Shown here piece by piece: positions 9,387 through 17,965 of a stretch of DNA of 64,000 bases. The notes under the pieces were generated by a model. It did not search any database. It was not told the DNA's origin and worked only from the letters and a program-made list of their open reading frames with translations. The stretch spans positions 1-64,000 of the forward strand of contig CAMAYJ010000003.1 in the NCBI GenBank assembly GCA_945862505.1, given 5' to 3'. Made by a program: the position numbers and the translations under genes. How positions within the stretch are numbered: the stretch's first letter is position 1; every line of letters starts with the position of its first letter. Source of the DNA: Bifidobacterium breve (GTDB lineage Bacteria; Actinomycetota; Acidimicrobiia; Acidimicrobiales; Acidimicrobilacustridaceae).

Positions 9387-10550
9387 ATGACTGACCTGTT
9401 TGATACCTACAAGGTGATCGATGTTGACACGCATCTCACTGAACCACCCGACACCTGGACCCGTTCGTTCCCGGCGTCGTTGCACGACAAGGTTCCGCAC
9501 ATTGAACGTGTTGATGGTGTTGATCAGTGGATGGTCAGCGGCGAACGGATCGGAGCGCCTGGCTATTACTCAATGGCGGGCTTCGACGGCATCATGCCGA
9601 TCAGCACACCGAAGACGTTCGATGACATTCACCCTTCGATGTTTGAAGCGAAAGCTCGTCTGGCGTTTCTTGACGAAGAAGGTGTCGACGCTCAGATTCT
9701 TTATCCAAACGTTGGCGGCTTCGGGAACGGCTACTTCCTGCGCCTTGGTGATCGTGAACTTGTGGCGCAGTGTGTGCGGGCCTACAACGACTTTCTAACC
9801 GATTGGTGCAGTGCCGATCCGGCACGACTCATTCCGATTGCGGCAGTTCCGTTCTGGGACCTTGACCTTGCAATTAGCGAAATCGAACGTTGCCTCGATA
9901 TGGGTCACAAGGCGATCAACTTCTGCAATCAACCGCAGGACTACGGGCAGCCGCCTCTGGCGAGCACACATTGGGACCCGATCTGGAAGACGGTGCAAGA
10001 CGCTGGAGTTCCAGTGAGTTTCCACGTCGGTGGCGGCTCTATGGGAACTCTGTTTGAGGACACCGCCAACATGGGATGGATGACCAACTTCGCCAAAGTG
10101 TCATCAATGATTTTCATGGACAACATGCGTTGCATGGCTGACCTCATCTTTGGCGGCATGTGTCACCGGTTCCCGGAACTTAAATTCGTTTCGGTCGAAT
10201 CGGGTGTTGGCTGGCTTCCCGGCGCACTCGAAACCTTTGATTGGCAGTGGAACAACGGCGGTGTTCGTGACGAACACCCCGAATACGAACTCACTCCAAG
10301 CGAATACTTCCGTCGCCAACTCTACGGTTGTTTCTGGTTCGAACAGAAGTCAGCCCTTGCGGCAATTGACGTGCTTCCCGACAACATCATGTTCGAGACC
10401 GATTACCCGCATCCCACGTGCATGCATCCTGGGCCGCGAACTGCTGCCACTCGGCCACGCGAGTACGCGCAAGAACTGCTGGGCGGACTACCTGAAGATG
10501 TGATCCGCAAGGTTCTGTACGAGACCGCAGCAAAGGTGTACGGCATCTAA
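9387..10550 (+). CDS. amidohydrolase family (Amidohydro_2) TIM-barrel protein
   Basis: 387 residues. The N-terminal IDVDTHLTEPPDTW contains the D-x-H-x-x-E pattern at the end of the first barrel strand in the amidohydrolase_2 (ACMSD-like) group. Later candidate metal or catalytic residues are the His of SFHVGGGSM, the Glu of SVESGVGWLPG and the Asp-His of FETDYPHPTCMH. The family contains decarboxylases and hydrolases of ring-cleavage products as well as uncharacterised actinobacterial proteins. The start has an AAGGAGAA ribosome-binding site about 8 bases upstream. Its stop overlaps the start of the enoyl-CoA hydratase (TAATG), so the two are translationally coupled. Substrate unknown. Confidence 0.87.
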   Translation: MTDLFDTYKVIDVDTHLTEPPDTWTRSFPASLHDKVPHIERVDGVDQWMVSGERIGAPGYYSMAGFDGIMPISTPKTFDDIHPSMFEAKARLAFLDEEGVDAQILYPNVGGFGNGYFLRLGDRELVAQCVRAYNDFLTDWCSADPARLIPIAAVPFWDLDLAISEIERCLDMGHKAINFCNQPQDYGQPPLASTHWDPIWKTVQDAGVPVSFHVGGGSMGTLFEDTANMGWMTNFAKVSSMIFMDNMRCMADLIFGGMCHRFPELKFVSVESGVGWLPGALETFDWQWNNGGVRDEHPEYELTPSEYFRRQLYGCFWFEQKSALAAIDVLPDNIMFETDYPHPTCMHPGPRTAATRPREYAQELLGGLPEDVIRKVLYETAAKVYGI

Positions 10551-11332
10551 TGTCCGCTTCGGTTGTTCCGCCCGCGTTTGGTTGTGCGTTCATCATTTCT
10601 GAAGTTCGAGGACGCACGCTTCACCTTCGTATCGATCGCATTGAGCGGCGTAACGCATTCACCCAGGACATGTACCGAGCGTTGAAGCGCGCAGCGATCT
10701 GGGCTGATGGCCAGGCCGAACTCGACTCGGTTTGTCTTACGGGCACCGATAAGTGGTTTGCTGCTGGTGGTGATATGGCCGGGAACTCCGAAGATCCGGA
10801 AGGTCTGGCGAACGAATGGGATGCCACCGACAACTTCCCCTTCCGCCACATCGAACGCTGTCGCAAGATTTGGGTGGCCCGTATCAATGGTCTGTGTCAT
10901 GCGGGTGGTCTCGATCTCGCGTTGCACTGCGATGTTGTGATTGCTTCGGCCGATGCCCGCTTCCGAATTCCTGAATTGCTCCGAGGGATTCCCGACCCGT
11001 TCATGTCGGCCCGTATCGCTGAGGCCACTGGTATTGCCAAAGCGCGGTATCTGTTCTTCACTGCCGCCGAGATTTCTGCGACGGAGGCCGATGCGATGGG
11101 ACTGATCGGCAAAGTCGTTCCTCACGATGAACTCGAAGCGCACACGGAGTGGGTTCTTGAGCAGATTTCCCTGACGGGGCCTGAAGCCCGGGCCGCAATC
11201 AAGCGTGATCTCAATGCCCGTCTGCCGATGTCCGACACGGGACTCTTTCATCGCACGATGATGGGCCCGGAAATGGTCGAAGGCATGCGGGCATTTGTAG
11301 AGAAGCGCCCGGTGGAGTGGCCGCGGGGCTGA
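10550..11332 (+). CDS. enoyl-CoA hydratase/isomerase (crotonase) family protein
   Basis: 260 residues. Crotonase-fold features are visible: the first oxyanion-hole strand (KWFAAGGDMAGN) and the second (GLCHAGGLDLALHCDVVIA). A C-terminal helical part follows (ISLTGPEARAAIKRDLNARL). It should act on a CoA thioester as hydratase, isomerase or hydrolase. The one-base TAATG overlap with the amidohydrolase and the CoA-transferase two genes upstream suggest a single CoA-dependent degradation route. The exact reaction cannot be read from the sequence. Confidence 0.88.
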   Translation: MSASVVPPAFGCAFIISEVRGRTLHLRIDRIERRNAFTQDMYRALKRAAIWADGQAELDSVCLTGTDKWFAAGGDMAGNSEDPEGLANEWDATDNFPFRHIERCRKIWVARINGLCHAGGLDLALHCDVVIASADARFRIPELLRGIPDPFMSARIAEATGIAKARYLFFTAAEISATEADAMGLIGKVVPHDELEAHTEWVLEQISLTGPEARAAIKRDLNARLPMSDTGLFHRTMMGPEMVEGMRAFVEKRPVEWPRG

Positions 11333-11372
11333 CCAAGCTGGGGTGGAAGTGGCCGGTACTATTGGTGTCGGA

Positions 11373-13499
11373 ATGAAGAAACTGATCCAGTTCGGGGCCG
11401 CAATTTTGAGCGGAGGTGTTGTCGTCGCCGTGGCGATGGCAATTCTCATTCCGTCGATCGCCCGGGTTGCATCGGCAGTCGAGGGCGGCGATGGCGCTAT
11501 TGATGTTTCTCAGTTCCAGGACTATGCGGTGCGGTCACAGGTATTCGCAGTCGATGGCTCACTTCTCACCACGCTGCATGGTGTCGAAAATCGTGATCCA
11601 GTTCCGCTCTCAGTCATGCCTGACACGATCAAGAACGCGATTCTTTCCGTTGAAGATGCGCAGTTCTATGAACATGGCGGCATAAATCTTCGCGGTCTTG
11701 CCCGTGCGCTTGTCCAAAACGTGCAGTCAGGCCAGGTCGAGCAGGGTGGTTCCACCATCACCCAGCAATTAGTAAAGAAAGCGCTTCTCAGCGATGAGCG
11801 AGTTCTGAATCGAAAGACAAAAGAGGCTGCGCTGGCCATTCGCCTCGAAGGGCAATTGTCGAAAGACGAAATTCTTGAGCTGTACCTCAACACCATCTAT
11901 TTCGGTAACGGCTCCTATGGTGTGCAGGCTGCGGCCGAGACCTATTGGGGAAAGCCCGTTACCGATCTGAATTGGGTCGACAGTGCGTTGTTGGCGTCAA
12001 TGATCTCAAACCCAGTCGGAAACGATCCAATTCTTCACCCGAAGAAGGCGAAAGAAGAGCGCAAGCTTGCTCTCGACCGCATGGTGGCGAATGGTGTCAT
12101 CACTCGCGCACAAGCAACAGAATACGATGCACTTCCACTCCCTGTCGGCCGTTGCACCGGAGTTGTTGTCGGTTTTCGACCCGCTGATTGCGGCAAAATT
12201 ACGCAACCTCCTCAAGAGAGTTACTTCGTCGAGGAAGTGAAACAGCAACTTCTTGCCGATACCCGGTTAGGGGCGACGTACGAAGAAAGGTACGCACAGG
12301 TTTTTGGTGGTGGTCTTCAGATCCACACCACTCTCGATCCTGTTGCACAAGATGCTGCCCAGGACGCGCACGACAACACATTCCCTTCGTACGTTCGTTC
12401 TGAAGCTGACTCGAAAGGAATCACCACCGCGATGGTGTCAGTTGAGTCCTCGACCGGGGCAGTTCGAGCACTTGTTGGCGGTCCAGGGTTCGCTGATTAC
12501 AAATACGACATTGCCACCCATGAGCCTGGACGCCAGACGGGTTCAACATTCAAGACCTTCGTCCTCCTCACCGCGCTTGAACAAGGTATTCAGCCTGACG
12601 ACACCATCGGTGGCGGTGGGTCGTGGCCGAGTAAGGGAACCACGCCAGACCCGTATGTCATTTCCGGAGACGGTGGCACGCTCACCGGAGTGACCCAGGC
12701 CTCGTCGAACGGCGCATTCGTGCGTCTCGGCCAGACGGTTGGGCTCGAGAATGTGGTGTACACCGCTCAACGTCTGGGCGTGAGCAGTCAGTTCGACCCA
12801 CGTGCGAAGTCGATGCCGCTTGGTGTTTTCGACGTCACTCCACTCGAAATGGCCTCTGCATATTCGGCGATTCCAAATGGCGGCGTTCGGGAACCTTCTT
12901 ACTTCATTGACCGAGTCGAAGATCGCACAGGTACGGTCCTCTTCGCTCACGACGCGAACCCAACTCGAGCAGTGAGCTGGCAGAGTGCGTGTTTGGCGAC
13001 ACAAATTCTCGCCGCCAATGTTTCAGGGGGAACTGGTACGAATGCGCAATTGCGCGGACAATCAGCAGCGGGCAAAACCGGTACGACAGAAAGCAACACC
13101 AACACCTGGTTTGTTGGATTCACTCCACAACTCACTACCGCCGTCTGGATGGGTATTCCCGCCGAAGGCACCAAGCCGATGGGCAGCCTCGGCGGTCGCG
13201 AGCAGTTTGGTGGATTGTGGCCCGCCACCATCTGGCACAACTTCAATCAGGCCTACGTCGATGCTACGAAGCAAAAGCGCGTGGAGTTCCCGACCTGCAT
13301 CCCGTCGATACGGGAGGGCAAGCCGGCCTCCGGAGCGAGCGACCCCTTGGGTCTCTTGAATGGTGGCCTGGATCCAGTCGAGGAGTCCACGACGACCACC
13401 ACAACGAGCAAGACCACGACCACGACAACGAGACCGTCGACGACAACGAGACCGTCGACGACAACGAGACCGTCGACTACCACTACCACTACGGGCTAG
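11373..13499 (+). CDS. bifunctional class A penicillin-binding protein
   Basis: 708 residues from the ATG at 11373 (a GTG ten codons upstream is possible). A single N-terminal anchor (residues about 4-34) precedes the GT51 glycosyltransferase domain, with the catalytic-Glu motif SVEDAQFYEHGG (E94) and QGGSTITQQLVK. The transpeptidase domain carries the SxxK serine (GSTFK, S391), an SSN triad element (QASSNGAF) and KTG (AGKTGTTES). It polymerises and cross-links peptidoglycan outside the membrane. The C-terminus is a long Thr-rich tail built partly from three identical 18-base repeats. Length fits the PBP1/PonA family. No partner overlaps it. Confidence 0.93.
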   Translation: MKKLIQFGAAILSGGVVVAVAMAILIPSIARVASAVEGGDGAIDVSQFQDYAVRSQVFAVDGSLLTTLHGVENRDPVPLSVMPDTIKNAILSVEDAQFYEHGGINLRGLARALVQNVQSGQVEQGGSTITQQLVKKALLSDERVLNRKTKEAALAIRLEGQLSKDEILELYLNTIYFGNGSYGVQAAAETYWGKPVTDLNWVDSALLASMISNPVGNDPILHPKKAKEERKLALDRMVANGVITRAQATEYDALPLPVGRCTGVVVGFRPADCGKITQPPQESYFVEEVKQQLLADTRLGATYEERYAQVFGGGLQIHTTLDPVAQDAAQDAHDNTFPSYVRSEADSKGITTAMVSVESSTGAVRALVGGPGFADYKYDIATHEPGRQTGSTFKTFVLLTALEQGIQPDDTIGGGGSWPSKGTTPDPYVISGDGGTLTGVTQASSNGAFVRLGQTVGLENVVYTAQRLGVSSQFDPRAKSMPLGVFDVTPLEMASAYSAIPNGGVREPSYFIDRVEDRTGTVLFAHDANPTRAVSWQSACLATQILAANVSGGTGTNAQLRGQSAAGKTGTTESNTNTWFVGFTPQLTTAVWMGIPAEGTKPMGSLGGREQFGGLWPATIWHNFNQAYVDATKQKRVEFPTCIPSIREGKPASGASDPLGLLNGGLDPVEESTTTTTTSKTTTTTTRPSTTTRPSTTTRPSTTTTTTG
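13424..13477 (+). repeat. three perfect 18-bp tandem repeats in the PBP tail
   Basis: The unit GACAACGAGACCGTCGAC occurs three times with no mismatch at 13424-13441, 13442-13459 and 13460-13477. It is in frame with the PBP gene and encodes the repeated hexapeptide TTRPST. Identity at the DNA level suggests recent expansion and possible copy-number variation between strains. Confidence 0.95.
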
Positions 13500-13567
13500 C
13501 CGCTCATCCTGCCGATCTCGAACTGATCGATGAGGCAGCAGCGGCCCGAACGCGTAAGGCTGGTGCC

Positions 13568-14281
13568 ATGACAGATCTTGAGCGGCTCCTTGAGGTGCAG
13601 GCCAATGATACTGCCGTGGATCAATTGCGGCATCGCCGGACCACCTTGCCTGAGCGGGCTGCGTTAGTTGATCTCGACCGGAAGGAACTGCAAGTGCGGG
13701 CCGAGGTTGCCGAACCGCAAATCGAACGTGACGGCTTGGCTCGTGATCAGAAGCGTCTTGAAGATGAAATCGCAACTGTCGAGGGCAAGGCGGCGCACGT
13801 CCACAAGCAGCTTTACGACGGATCAATGACCTCGCCAAAGGAAGCACAGGCATTGCAAGCAGACCTTGAGTCACTAAAGCGGCGTCAGGTAACGCTTGAA
13901 GACGAAGTTATTGAACTAATGGAAAAGATTGAGCCGCTCGACGAACAGCTTTCGGGTTCGAAGACTGTGTTGGGGGCTATTGATGCAGAACGAGCAGCAA
14001 CGATTGCCTCGCTCGCTGCTGCCGAAACGGCCGTCGATCAAGAACTCGTGGCGACACTCGCAGCACGGCAGGTGCTGGTTGACGCTGTCCCGGATGCGCT
14101 TGTCGCGGAATATGAACGGATCCGCGGGGGAGCCGGGGGCATTGGAGTTGCACGCTTGCAGGGCGCAACCTGCCTCGGCTGTCACATCTCGATGGCCGCA
14201 GCAGAGGTTGATGTAATAAAACGGCTTCCCGCCGAAGAACTTGCGTACTGTCCAGATTGCGGGAGATTGCTCGTCCGATGA
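13568..14281 (+). CDS. C4-type zinc-ribbon, coiled-coil protein
   Basis: 237 residues from the ATG at 13568. Residues about 1-180 are a long, charged, coiled-coil-rich helical region. The C-terminal ribbon carries two CxxC pairs (TCLGCHISM and YCPDCGRLL). This architecture is the zf-RING_7/DUF164 family, present across actinobacteria next to an RNase H/phosphatase gene. The precise function is not settled. Its stop overlaps the next start by 4 bases (ATGA), indicating coupling with the small membrane protein. The open frame extends upstream into the PBP gene as far as 12989, but that part is a shadow of the PBP coding sequence. Confidence 0.9.
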   Translation: MTDLERLLEVQANDTAVDQLRHRRTTLPERAALVDLDRKELQVRAEVAEPQIERDGLARDQKRLEDEIATVEGKAAHVHKQLYDGSMTSPKEAQALQADLESLKRRQVTLEDEVIELMEKIEPLDEQLSGSKTVLGAIDAERAATIASLAAAETAVDQELVATLAARQVLVDAVPDALVAEYERIRGGAGGIGVARLQGATCLGCHISMAAAEVDVIKRLPAEELAYCPDCGRLLVR

Positions 14282-14778
14282 TTCTCTGGTTCGCCGGAGT
14301 CAGTTTCGTTTTCGTGTGGTGGGTGTTTCGAAGCCCGGCACTTGATTATCGACTCGTGATGCTCGGCTCGATACTTCCTGTCGGTGAGATCGTCTTCGGA
14401 GGGCCGCGTGTACTTCACGCGCTTCTGGCGCCGGTCGCGTTGCTGGGCATTCTCATGTTGGCAACGCAAAAGCGTCGTCTCGTGAGACGACGGTGGATCG
14501 GAATTCCGATCGGCATGATGATGCATCTCGTGCTCGATGGCATTTGGGCTCGTCCGAAAGCTTTCTGGTGGCCATTTTTTGGCGTTGACTTTGAAAGCGG
14601 GGGACTTCCTGAATTCGGTCACTCACGTGCGATCAGTGTTCTGCTTGAGCTTGTCGGCCTCGTTTGCTTCGTGTGGGCATGGAAAGCGTTTGACTTTAGA
14701 AATCCAAAAACACGCGAGCGGTTTGTTCGAACTGGCCACCTCTCGCGTGAAACCACTCAACGACCGCCCACCTGTTAG
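14278..14778 (+). CDS. small membrane protein, metal-dependent-hydrolase-like
   Basis: 166 residues from the ATG at 14278, which overlaps the zinc-ribbon gene stop. There are about four hydrophobic segments: near the N-terminus, around LHALLAPVALLGILML, around IGIPIGMMMHLVLDGIW and around VLLELVGLVCFVW. The paired His/Asp positions (LHALL, MMHLVLDGIW) resemble the YdjM/DUF457-type inner-membrane 'metal-dependent hydrolase' group. That assignment is tentative. It lies between the zinc-ribbon protein and the histidine phosphatase and is probably cotranscribed with both. Confidence 0.75.
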   Translation: MILWFAGVSFVFVWWVFRSPALDYRLVMLGSILPVGEIVFGGPRVLHALLAPVALLGILMLATQKRRLVRRRWIGIPIGMMMHLVLDGIWARPKAFWWPFFGVDFESGGLPEFGHSRAISVLLELVGLVCFVWAWKAFDFRNPKTRERFVRTGHLSRETTQRPPTC

Positions 14779-14786
14779 GTCTCTAC

Positions 14787-15380
14787 ATGCTTTATATCGT
14801 TCGCCATGGTCGCACTGAACACAATGCATCGGGCCTCTTGCTTGGTCGGATTAATCCGCCACTCGATGATCTTGGTCGCGACCAGGCCGTCGCTCTCGCT
14901 GAAGCGATTGGTCCTGTCGATCGAGTCATCACCAGCCCGTTGCTGCGAACCCGTCAGACAGCGGAAGCATTCGGCGTTGAGCCCACCGTCGATGATCGGT
15001 GGATCGAACTCGACTACGGCGATTTCGACGGAGTTCCGCTTGCCTCGGTAGCGCCCGAGATTTGGCATGCATGGCGATCCGATGCAGATTTTGCACCTCC
15101 CGGCGGAGAATCGCTTCGGCAACTCGGACAGCGCGTCTCTGAGGCGCTGGGCGACTTAGACCTTGCCGACGAAAGCGATCTGACCACGGTCGTGGTCACG
15201 CACGTGTCGCCGATCAAAGCGGCAGTGTGCTGGGCACTGGGGGTTGATGACCTTGTGTCGTGGCGACTGTGGGTGGCAACGGCATCGATTACGTCGATTG
15301 CCATCGGCGGCGGTGTCCGAGCAATGCACGGGTTCAACGACATTGCCCATCTTCGGGCAGCGGGTTTGGCCGACCGCTAG
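14787..15380 (+). CDS. histidine phosphatase family protein (phosphoglycerate-mutase-like)
   Basis: 197 residues. The N-terminal RHG motif (LYIVRHGRTEHNASG, His 7) is the phosphorylated histidine of the family. The conserved arginine follows in ITSPLLRTRQTAEAFG, and the second histidine is in VVTHVSPIKAAV. It is a cytoplasmic phosphatase of unknown substrate. In mycobacteria a homologous domain is fused to RNase H next to a zinc-ribbon gene. Here it stands alone but keeps the zinc-ribbon neighbour. The upstream gap is 8 bases. Confidence 0.9.
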   Translation: MLYIVRHGRTEHNASGLLLGRINPPLDDLGRDQAVALAEAIGPVDRVITSPLLRTRQTAEAFGVEPTVDDRWIELDYGDFDGVPLASVAPEIWHAWRSDADFAPPGGESLRQLGQRVSEALGDLDLADESDLTTVVVTHVSPIKAAVCWALGVDDLVSWRLWVATASITSIAIGGGVRAMHGFNDIAHLRAAGLADR

Positions 15381-15416
15381 CGTCTCCATCACTTCTCGTC
15401 GTTGAAAGGAACTGTT

Positions 15417-15725
15417 ATGACCATCGTTATCCGAGGGACCCTTCCCGTCCGTGCCGACAAGCGTGAAGAAGCGATTGCCGCGTTTATCGCTGTCTCTGAA
15501 GGCTCAGAGTCCGAGGCTGGATGTCAGACCTATCGGTTCTCAGAAGACGTGCGTGAGCCGAATACGTTCATCATCACAGAGCACTGGGATGACGAAGCTG
15601 CGCTTGGTGGTCATTTCCAAACTCCTCATATGGCGGCGTTCACTTCGGTTGTTGGCGATCTTCTCGCCGGTGCACCAGACGTTGTGAAGTACGAGGTCAG
15701 CAGCTTCGGACCGCTCCACGGCTAG
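15417..15725 (+). CDS. ABM-domain (antibiotic biosynthesis monooxygenase-like) protein
   Basis: 102 residues from the ATG at 15417, with a GAAAGGA ribosome-binding site at 15404-15410. A TTG five codons upstream overlaps that site and is less likely. The ferredoxin-like fold of the ABM family is suggested by VIRGTLPVRADKREEAIAAF, the CQTYRFSEDV strand and FIITEHWDDEAALGGHFQT. Members form dimers and act on quinones, haem or aldehydes, or have unknown roles. Substrate unknown. Confidence 0.85.
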   Translation: MTIVIRGTLPVRADKREEAIAAFIAVSEGSESEAGCQTYRFSEDVREPNTFIITEHWDDEAALGGHFQTPHMAAFTSVVGDLLAGAPDVVKYEVSSFGPLHG

Positions 15726-15750
15726 TCGAAATGCGTGGGACTATCGGGTT

Positions 15751-16887
15751 GTGAAATCCACGTTGGCCTCGTTCGGCGGGCTATGGGTTGCGCTTGCGTG
15801 TGCAGCGCTCTTCGTCGCCGGTTGTGGAAACAGTGATGCAGCCGACGCCAACCCATCTGCGCGCGCTGACGCCATTGAGTCGATAACAACGACAACCACT
15901 CCGCCCACGACGACAAGCTTGCTGAAGGTCTATGCCCCCAATGCCTTCGACAAAACAGATGCGCTTCTTGCTGAACGAGTGAAGGCGGCAGGACTCGCTG
16001 GTGGGGTGGTGCGTCTCGGTCGGGCCGATGGATCGATCATTCATGAGAAATCCATAGGGTCGATTAAGGGATCAACGGCGCTCTCGGTCGCGTCATCGAC
16101 AAAGTGGATCACCGCAGCAGTATTGATGACCTTTGTCGATAGTGGTGTTATCGGGCTCGATGACGACATTTCGAAATGGCTTCCGGAGTTTGCTTCCGAC
16201 AAGCCGTCAATCTCTGCACGTCAGTTGCTCGATCACACCTCAGGGGTCCGAGACAACAGTTGTCAGGGCGGCGGGATGTCTCTTGCCGCGTGTGTCAAAG
16301 CGATCGCGAGTTCCGCACGGCAGTTTCCGGCGGGTTCAAAGTTCTCGTATGGAAATTCAGACTTCCTCGTAATCGGTCGACTGATTGAGGTGCTCGGGCA
16401 ATCAGATTTCGCCACTGTTGCGAAGCAACGGATCACCGGTCCACTACAGATGGATGCAACGACGTGGCCCGGAGCGCCATCAATGGCGAATTCTGCGTTT
16501 GGAGTTCGAGTGACCGTGGATGATTACGGGAAATTTCTCAGCATGGTGCTGCAACGTGGCATGGTGAACGGAACGAAGGTTCTGAGCGAGTCTGCTGTCG
16601 CAACGGTGGTATCGAATCAAGTGGCGGCCTACGACACCACGAAAGACTTTTCGGTGGGGATCACCAAGATTCCGCGTTACGGACTTGGGTGCTGGCCCGA
16701 TGTTGTCGATGAGTTCGGGGCGACGGTTGTTGTGAGCGGCAATGGGGGAATGGGCTTGTATCCGTGGGTGGATTACTCCACGAGCACTTGGGGGATCATT
16801 GGGGTGCAGGATGAACGAGGCGCACAATTGGCGGTGCCGGCCTCACAGAAAGTTGAAGTTGAGGCGCGAGAGGCGATCGCTCGGTAG
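15751..16887 (+). CDS. beta-lactamase/DD-peptidase family serine hydrolase lipoprotein
   Basis: 378 residues with a GTG start. A lipoprotein signal peptide ends in FVAGCG, so Cys 25 or so is the lipidation site. A Thr-rich spacer follows (ITTTTTPPTTTSLL), as in several exported proteins here. The beta-lactamase family (class C/PF00144) serine motif SxxK is VASSTKWITAA and the YxN element is FSYGNSDFLV. It should be an extracytoplasmic serine hydrolase. Esterase, DD-peptidase or beta-lactamase activity cannot be separated by sequence alone. It is monocistronic or cotranscribed with the DUF1775 gene 9 bases downstream. Confidence 0.87.
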   Translation: MKSTLASFGGLWVALACAALFVAGCGNSDAADANPSARADAIESITTTTTPPTTTSLLKVYAPNAFDKTDALLAERVKAAGLAGGVVRLGRADGSIIHEKSIGSIKGSTALSVASSTKWITAAVLMTFVDSGVIGLDDDISKWLPEFASDKPSISARQLLDHTSGVRDNSCQGGGMSLAACVKAIASSARQFPAGSKFSYGNSDFLVIGRLIEVLGQSDFATVAKQRITGPLQMDATTWPGAPSMANSAFGVRVTVDDYGKFLSMVLQRGMVNGTKVLSESAVATVVSNQVAAYDTTKDFSVGITKIPRYGLGCWPDVVDEFGATVVVSGNGGMGLYPWVDYSTSTWGIIGVQDERGAQLAVPASQKVEVEAREAIAR

Positions 16888-16896
16888 TGTCCTCCC

Positions 16897-17535
16897 ATGT
16901 CGAATCGCCATGTGTTCGCCCGCGCCGCTTTGACCGTCGGCCTCGTTCTTGCTGTGACCGGGTCGCTCCTCGCAGTCAGTCCGCTTCCTGCCGGAGCGCA
17001 CGCGATCGTTGATCTCCCGAGTTCCGACGCAATCGTCGGTCGGAGCAGCGCCATGACGCTTGAGATCCAACACGGGTGCATCACCGGTGGCGGTGGCACG
17101 GTGAAGTTCGTTGCTCAGTTCGCAGCGGTCTTTGGTGAGGTCACCCCCGGTTCTGTGCCCGGATGGACCTCGGTAGTTACGAGTGGCATTACGACCACGA
17201 CCGGCACGACGACTACGACTGCAGATGGTCAAACGGTGACCTGGACCACGAACGGCGCGGCGCAGCCGTTCTCGACTCCACTCATAGTTCCCCTCACAGT
17301 TCGCTGGCCGAATCGGGCGGGCGCCTACGGCACGGTGGTTTCACAAACCTGTAGCAATCCCACTGAAGAGACCGTGTGGAGCACGCCAGCTCAGCCCGCC
17401 ACCGTTGGCGTACTGTCACCGCCTCTAACTCCGTTGGCCACGGTGTGTGTGCTGCCTGCGCGTCTTGCGAAGTCCGCCACTTGGCCAAAGAGAACGACAC
17501 GGACGATCGAACGGCTTTGCTCGAAACTGCGCTAA
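16897..17535 (+). CDS. YcnI-like DUF1775 exported protein with unusual C-terminus
   Basis: 212 residues. A signal peptide ends at GAHA, placing the histidine that YcnI proteins use for copper at the mature N-terminus. EIQHGCITGG and the later PGWTSVV match the family's conserved HGC and GW elements. After the expected end of the beta domain (about residue 170) there is a basic 40-residue tail with no membrane anchor, where family members usually have a short end or a membrane helix. The tail could be real or the result of a frameshift. It converges on rnpB, and a copper-type cupredoxin lies on the other side of that RNA gene. Confidence 0.75.
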   Translation: MSNRHVFARAALTVGLVLAVTGSLLAVSPLPAGAHAIVDLPSSDAIVGRSSAMTLEIQHGCITGGGGTVKFVAQFAAVFGEVTPGSVPGWTSVVTSGITTTTGTTTTTADGQTVTWTTNGAAQPFSTPLIVPLTVRWPNRAGAYGTVVSQTCSNPTEETVWSTPAQPATVGVLSPPLTPLATVCVLPARLAKSATWPKRTTRTIERLCSKLR

Positions 17536-17539
17536 GCGC
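17529..17539 (-). terminator. possible weak rnpB terminator hairpin
   Basis: GCGC-TAA-GCGC, a 4-bp stem, lies about 38 bases beyond the 3' end of rnpB on its strand and overlaps the stop codon of the DUF1775 gene. On the rnpB strand the stem is preceded by AAA and followed by AGTTT. It is too short to be convincing alone. Confidence 0.25.
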
Positions 17540-17576
17540 TTTGCTGAGAGCCTGCGATCCCATACCTGCTTTGGGT

Positions 17577-17951
<375 letters not shown>

Positions 17952-17952
17952 C

Positions 17953-17965
17953 TGACAGTCTGTCA
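17953..17965. repeat. 13-bp perfect palindrome between cupredoxin stop and rnpB
   Basis: TGACAG, one base, CTGTCA. It begins with the cupredoxin stop codon (minus strand) and ends immediately before the first base of the extended P1 of RNase P RNA. It could be a short RNA hairpin or processing signal, or an operator. No U-tract follows. Confidence 0.5.

Noticed and set aside
10547-11449. 300-codon minus-strand open frame over the crotonase and PBP start
   Set aside because: Antisense to two well-supported genes and without any recognisable domain.
12989-13567. 193-codon N-terminal extension of the zinc-ribbon protein
   Set aside because: Lies in another frame of the PBP gene; the family starts at MTDLERLLEVQ.
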